DNA of 64,000 bases from Limonium bicolor (taxonomy: Eukaryota > Streptophyta > Magnoliopsida > Caryophyllales > Plumbaginaceae). Of the stretch, positions 58,798 to 64,000 are shown piece by piece (position 1 is the stretch's first letter; each line of letters begins with the position of its first letter). The notes under the pieces were generated by a model. The model saw nothing but the letters and a program-made list of their open reading frames with translations, did no database searches and was not told where the DNA came from. The stretch spans positions 266,610,131-266,674,130 of the forward strand of contig CM041779.1 of NCBI GenBank assembly GCA_023374045.1. Reading direction: 5' to 3'. The position numbers were made by a program, and so were the translations under genes.

Positions 58798-60914
58798 GAA
58801 TCCCAGGTCAAGCACCATCAGAGAGTGCTATCTTCAAGTGTTTTCTCCGATTTCTTCTCTTTACTAGTCATTTTTATGTCTTTCCAATGTTTGTAGTAGT
58901 TAGTTTCCTTTATCATTTTCGGTAGTTTTCCTGAGTTTGTAATTTCCAACATTATTCTTTTTGTTGAATAAAACATAGTTCCGTTTTCATAATTTTTATA
59001 CAAAGCATCATTCGTTTATTCGAAAAAACTTAAAAAAAGAGCACTCACGAAGTAATCGTTTTCAGACTATGCGATGGAACGGCTTGTCTCTTGTTTCTAA
59101 AAATTTGAACATGCCTAACCAAACACCACAACTCACCACATAATATCCAAACAACCCACAATGAGGTTCAAGGCCCACATCTATCAAACTGTTGTCACAA
59201 ACCCCAAATCAATACTGGGGGCAATCTGAGTTTAGAATCATTGTCTTCGAATCTTTTGTTTAAACGTGTGAACTAGTCTTTGAGTGAAATTCGCGAGAGT
59301 GTCTTGAGCGGAAAAACCATGAGTGAACGAGCGTGTCATTTTTACACGACTCCGGTGAGTCCACATTCAAAGGTGAGGTAAACGGTATAACTCCGACCGA
59401 AGGAGATAATTTGTAAATTTACGCTTAGACCTGTGAAAAGTAACAAAGAACGGATATACAACTATCAGGAATGACGAAGCACCTAGGTACAGCACCACAT
59501 AGCCAAAAGCTTTTAAACCCTGACATTAAACCCTAGGCACCCCCGCTGAGCCTTCCATATATCCCTTTTCGACATTATGAACTCCACAAAATAACCCAGC
59601 CAATGATGAATGTCCGACCCGGTGACCAAAGGACGCAAGGAGCCCGACTCTCAGATAACATTCTCATCAGTCCAAAGAAGCAATGCCGCTATCAGCATGA
59701 CAAAGCGATCCGCAAATGGTCCCAGAGTGACACAGGATCAAAAGAGCTCACATCAAAACAGCTCTCGAAGCCCAAAACCGGGAAACACAAGAACCCCGAA
59801 GGCAAAACCAAGAAAGGATAAAACAAAAGGCAAACCCGAAGTGCCTCGAAGAAATCCAAATGACGAAAAGAGAAATAGTGTAAAGGACAACTTCAAACGT
59901 CCAGGTCCAGAAGCTCGAAAACAACGTCAACATGAAGCAGCCAGACGGCTTCAAGACAAGGAAGATGAATCCGAGAGAAGACGCAAGTTGCAGCTTTGGT
60001 CACCCATTCAAGCTCCACATACCTCAAATATCCCTCCATGATCCCGTCGTCTTTCATCACACCCTGTGGCCACGTTATAAGCCTCGAAGACTTCCGACTT
60101 GGTAGTTGTGTATCCAATCACGTGAAAGTAACAGATCGAATGCGTAAATTCATCAAATATCAAATTCAATGGTCTAGAAGTTGTGACCGTAAGTGAGAAA
60201 CGAGTGTAAACGCCAAACACGTCGAGTGTAGGTTAGGAAGCACCAAATCAGAACATAAGCCTTGACCCTGTGAGGACAAGACTCATTCGCACGTTTGATC
60301 AAAGAAAATACTGGGGGCAATTGTTGGCTCCAACAATTGCCATGATAACACCAATTGAAACCCAAAGCTTGAGCACCTCCATCTCACCACAGGCACACAT
60401 AAGCCCTTACCTCCACACCAAACACCTCGGGCCCACACAAGCCCTTACCCCCACACAAATTCTACTTCACCACACAGGCTCACGTAAGCCCTTACCTTCA
60501 CATCATACACCACAGGCACACATATGCCCTGATCACCACTCAAAAGATCTCTGCATCAAACACCACACCCCACCACCGGTAGCATGTTCATCTCCTAGGA
60601 TAAATTACAAGTCTGAAATCTTTAGTCAGGAAATGATAACTTCACTTTCTTTTTCAATAAATAGAATTTTCCTCAAACACTGCCATGTTTGGCACCTTCA
60701 GCACATTTCTTGCTTTCAACAAATCTGCATTATCGCCATGTTTGGCATATTCTTGCTTTCAGCAAACCTACATCATCGCCATGTTTGGCATATTCCTAGC
60801 AATTTCTTGCTTTCAACCAACCTACATCATCGCCATGTTTGGCATGTTCCTAGCAATTTTTTGCTTTCGACAAATTAGCATATCATCCCCATAGCATCAT
60901 CACCTTTTATACTT
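58798..60914 (+). other. Non-coding middle of element 5, with one unassigned ORF
   Basis: No pol motif. An ORF at 59610-60041 (143 codons) is rich in Lys, Arg, Pro and Ser with no recognised domain; it may be a remnant or chance. Polypurine-like AATACTGGGGGCAATCTG at 59211 and ATACTGGGGGCAATTG at 60308 echo the true polypurine tract at 62296. AAGCCCTTACC words recur at 60400-60530, and CCATGTTTGGCA repeats four times at 60680-60885. Confidence 0.6.
60680..60885. repeat. Short tandem repeats around CCATGTTTGGCA (element 5)
   Basis: Four imperfect units of about 45-55 bp, each with CCATGTTTGGCA followed by a TTTGCTTTC or TCTTGCTTTC segment. The 202-codon ORF across them is a by-product of the repeats. 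Confidence 0.75.
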
Positions 60915-61515
60915 CAGGTTCCCGACACCTTATAGCTCGGCGTATTCCAGGTTCCCGACACCTTATAATGCTCGGCGTATTCCAGGTTCCCGACACCTTA
61001 TAATGCTCGGCGTATTCCAGGTTCCCGACACCTTATAATGCTCGGCGTACTTCAGGTTCCCGACACCTTATAATGCTCGGCGTATTCCAGGTTCCCGACA
61101 CCTTATAATGCTCCGTATTCCAGGTTCCCGACACCTTATAATGCTCGGCGTATTCCAGGTTCCCGACACCTTATAATGCTCGGCGTATTCCAGGTTCCCG
61201 ACACCTTATAATGCTCGGCGTATTCCAGGTTCCCGACACCTTATAATGCTCGGCGTACTCCAGGTTCCCGACACCTTATAATGCTCGGCGTATTCCAGGT
61301 TCCCGACACCTTATAATGCTCGGCGTATTCCAGGTTCCCGACACCTTATAATGCTCGGCGTATTCCAGGTTCCCGACACCTTATAATGCTCGGCGTACTC
61401 CAGGTTCCCGACACCTTATAATGCTCGGCGTACTCCAGGTTCCCGACACCTTATAATGCTCGGCGTGTCCCGTTTAATCTCAGGTTCCCGACACCTTATA
61501 ATGCTCGGTGTATTC
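60915..61515. repeat. Tandem array A: 35-bp unit, about 17 copies (element 5 3' region)
   Basis: The unit starts CAGGTTCCCGACACCTTATA and ends GCTCGGCGTATTC. Copies are nearly identical, with occasional internal deletions (the first unit and the one near 61109). There are no spacers, so it is not a CRISPR array. Confidence 0.95.
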
Positions 61516-61527
61516 CATTCATCTTTC

Positions 61528-62205
61528 AGGTAGTCGACGCCTTAGAATCGCTTGACATTACTCCATTTTCATCATTTTAGGTAGTCAACGCCTTAGAATA
61601 GCTTGACATCATTTTCATCACTTTAGGTAGTCAACGCCTTAGAATAGCTTGACATCATATCATCCTTATGGGTAGTCAGCGCCTTAGAATAGCTCGACAA
61701 CATATCATCATTTTAGGTAGTCAACGCCTTAGAATAGCTTGACATCATTTTCATCACTTTAGGTAGTCAACGCCTTAAGCTTGACATCATATCATCCTTA
61801 TGGTAGTCAGCGCCTTAGAATAGCTCGACAACATATCATCATTTTAGGTAGTCAACGCCTTAGAATAGCTTGACATCATTTTCATCACTTTAGGTAGTCA
61901 GCGCCTTAGAATAGCTCGACAGCATATCATCACTTTAGGTAGTCAGCAATAGCTCGACAACTATCATCATTTTAGGTAGTCAACGCCTTAGAATAGCTTG
62001 ACATCATATCATCCTTATAGGTAGTCAACGCCTTAGAATAGCTTGACATCATATCATCCTTATAGGTAGTCGACGCCTTAGAATAGTCTGACATTACTTC
62101 ATCATTACCTTTAGGTGGTCGACGCCTTAGAACCACTCGACACCCTTCCACTTTACTCATAGGTAGTCAGCGCCTTAGAATAGCTCGACACAACTTGTCG
62201 GATTT
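61528..62205. repeat. Tandem array B: about 45-bp unit, about 15 copies (element 5 3' region)
   Basis: The unit contains AGGTAGTCAACGCCTTAGAA then TAGCTTGACATCAT, with variants GTCGACG/CTCGACA and GTCAGCG/CTCGACA. Two units are truncated (near 61780 and 61945). The core resembles the array A core (CGAC.CCTTA.AAT..GCTCG). Confidence 0.93.
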
Positions 62206-62295
62206 TAGTTGCACGAGGGGCCTTTTAAGATCCAAAATTTTGGGGCATCACTCAAGCATCAACTAGCCTTTTCATTTCCACTACAAAGTCTAGTT

Positions 62296-62309
62296 GACGG
62301 GGGGCAATC
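62296..62309 (+). other. Polypurine tract of element 5
   Basis: GACGGGGGGCAATC immediately precedes the TGTTATACCC start of the 3' LTR. Confidence 0.82.
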
Positions 62310-64000
62310 TGTTATACCCAAACAATTTCAACCCCCGGAGGAGAGTCTCTACTAATAGGCTAGTAGCAAGGGTTCCCAGTTCGATCGGCACATTTCAGAG
62401 TACTAGGGACAGCTTAGTCATCTCCAGGGGCATTTTCGTAATTTTTCAAGGCTCCTAAGCCCCTATAGGCTTTCTCTCTCCTCCAAATAAGGGTCAAATC
62501 AACTTGAAATGCTTTGATATTTTAACCCATGATAGAGGATGACATTTTAAGCATAATGGCGTTGGAATTTTGATTTTTCGAATTTCCAATAATTTTCTAG
62601 CAATTTCTGATTGAATCTGACGAGAAATTGAATTTAAAAATATTCCAATACCCAAAAAATTCGATCTCACTTTAGAAAAATCAGAATTATCATCCTTTAC
62701 CCATGTGTGAAATTTCATAATCAAATTCCTTTTGGAAGCCCTTGAGCTAAAACGTCGTAAATCTCGGTTTTTACCGGATTTTTCTATCTTTAAGGAAGTC
62801 TATATAAGGAACCTTATCCCATGATCAAATCAGAACCTCAAGAACCCTAAGCAATCAGAAAACCTAGCCGTCTCATTCTCCTCACGTTTTTACACATCCA
62901 AGCACCAAAATCACATCAAAAATCTCTCGAAATCACCACCTAAACACCACTTTTCAACTCCTAACAACATCAACAATCATCAACACTCACCAAACCACCT
63001 CCAAAACGTGAAGAACATCATCAACAATCAACAACCAGAAGCCCGGGTCGAACTCAATCCGGAACCGGCATCATCGGAGCCTCCGAAGAATCCCAACGTG
63101 AAGAATCATCTTGAATTCGAAGGTAAAACAGGTTACAATCCACTTTTCTGATTCCCCACGACCTTGTTAACTCTCTGTCAAAGTTTGGGTTCAAACCAAC
63201 CTGTTTACGCTTCTGTATTGACGTTTGTTTAAGCTTCTGTCCAATAACTTGTTTACCAAGTTTCGTGCTTAATTCGAGTTCAAATTGAAAACTTTCAATC
63301 ACTAACTCTTACATCTTTCAGGCTACACACCCATAAAATTTGAGCTCAAAACACCCTCGGAACCTTCTGAAAACCCCTGTCCGTGGGTGGTCCGTGACCT
63401 CGGACCTATGGTCCGGGACCTCGGACGCGTTGTCCGAGACCACGGACACCCACGGACGGCGGCGGGATTTTAAAAATTTAAAATTTAGGTTTTTCTAATA
63501 ATGTCCGGGCCCACGGACATCCTGTCCGTGGCCCGGACCTTGCAAATTTTTGTTTTCCTTTAATTCGACTTTCTGTATATTTAGGTTAACTGGGTCCGTG
63601 GTCTCGACGTTTGGTCCGTGGCTACGGACGTAATCAAAATTGACCTAATTCTGCCTCCGAACCCTAGTTTAGGTAGCTTTTTTCACTTTAATTTCCTGTC
63701 AAAAAAGCTAAAAACACAAAAAACACAGAAGCTCGCGCACTTAGGTTAAAACGACTCGTAATAAGCCGTAAATAAACTGAGTAGAGGAAAAACGACCTAG
63801 GAAGGGTAATGAAAGTAATTGAACCCTAATTAAGTCGAATATCAGCCCCGAACCCGAACTCTCCTTTCCTAATTTGATCTGGTTAAATTAGGTGGCGACT
63901 CATAATAGGTTCCAGTGAGCTAGCTTAGGTTTAATAATTATTGTTATATGACATAGTTATTAACTTAGGCTATAAGTGGACCTAAACCGTTTAGATCCTA
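62310..64000 (+). repeat. Element 5 3' LTR (truncated by window end)
   Basis: Colinear with 54799-56554 with few substitutions and small indels. TATA box at 62801-62808, palindrome cluster at 63379-63630. The last roughly 45 bases fall outside the window. Confidence 0.92.

Larger units (their letters stand above)
54799..64000 (+). mobile_element. Element 5: Tat/Ogre-like gag-only LTR retrotransposon (3' end off window)
   Basis: 5' LTR 54799-56554, tRNA-Arg-type PBS, long leader, gag, about 3.5 kb without pol, two tandem-repeat arrays, polypurine tract, 3' LTR from 62310 to the window end (about 45 bases missing). The LTRs are nearly identical, so insertion is recent; it is the youngest visible layer, sitting inside element 4. 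Lack of RT and integrase makes it non-autonomous (TR-GAG-like); it would depend on an autonomous relative. Confidence 0.88.

Noticed and set aside
60270..60878. A 202-codon ORF in element 5
   Set aside because: Its C-terminal half repeats HHRHVWH(I/V)PSNF because of the underlying DNA repeat; no domain and no start context.
60915..61515. CRISPR-like direct repeats
   Set aside because: 35-bp units abut without unique spacers in a plant retrotransposon; it is a simple tandem array.

Overview
This is repeat-rich nuclear DNA of a plant, probably a eudicot. It is AT-rich and made entirely of long LTR retrotransposons inserted into one another. I see no host gene, tRNA, rRNA or prokaryotic feature. 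The sequence does not identify the species. Frameshifts in coding parts and one-base homopolymer differences between near-identical copies reflect TE decay, residual long-read error, or both. || Layout. (1) 1-24139: a tandem array (part-internal, LTR, internal, LTR, internal, LTR; period about 9.57 kb) of a non-autonomous element with 4.6-kb LTRs and a 5-kb non-coding interior (a LARD), sense strand minus. It sits in the 5' leader of an older minus-strand element whose PBS and partial LTR are at 24140-25412. (2) 25413-49671: a plus-strand Ty3/gypsy element (element 3) whose 5' LTR is split by element 2. It has gag, an AlkB-like exon and protease/RT/RNase H, and is cut off by element 4. (3) 29259-43538: a complete minus-strand Ty3/gypsy chromovirus (element 2; LTRs 3.9 kb; 5-bp target duplication GTATA) with gag, an AlkB-like exon and protease/RT/RNase H/integrase/chromodomain. 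(4) 49672-54798: a minus-strand relative (element 4), of which one LTR, the 3' UTR and the end of the chromodomain are visible. (5) 54799-64000: a Tat/Ogre-like element (element 5) with a tRNA-Arg-type PBS. It encodes only Gag, has two large 3' tandem-repeat arrays, and its 3' LTR runs off the window. || Main result. Two diverged Ty3/gypsy elements each carry an uninterrupted AlkB-like 2-oxoglutarate/Fe(II) dioxygenase between Gag and protease. It lies in its own frame and ends in its own stop. Homologous, phase-matched splice sites suggest how it is expressed: a phase-1 donor at the end of gag can join a phase-1 acceptor before AlkB (Gag-AlkB) or a phase-1 acceptor after AlkB (Gag-Pol), while the unspliced RNA stops just past the donor (Gag). 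In both elements AlkB is the only open frame still intact. The substrate is unknown; demethylation of element RNA or cDNA is a hypothesis. || The LARD, element 2, element 3 and element 4 share conserved non-coding structure: a covarying U5 hairpin, a hairpin overlapping the tRNA-iMet-type PBS (three families), a double-hairpin island in the LTR, a duplicated polypurine tract and strings of short hairpins in the 3' UTR. This suggests the LARD uses proteins made by AlkB-carrying relatives.
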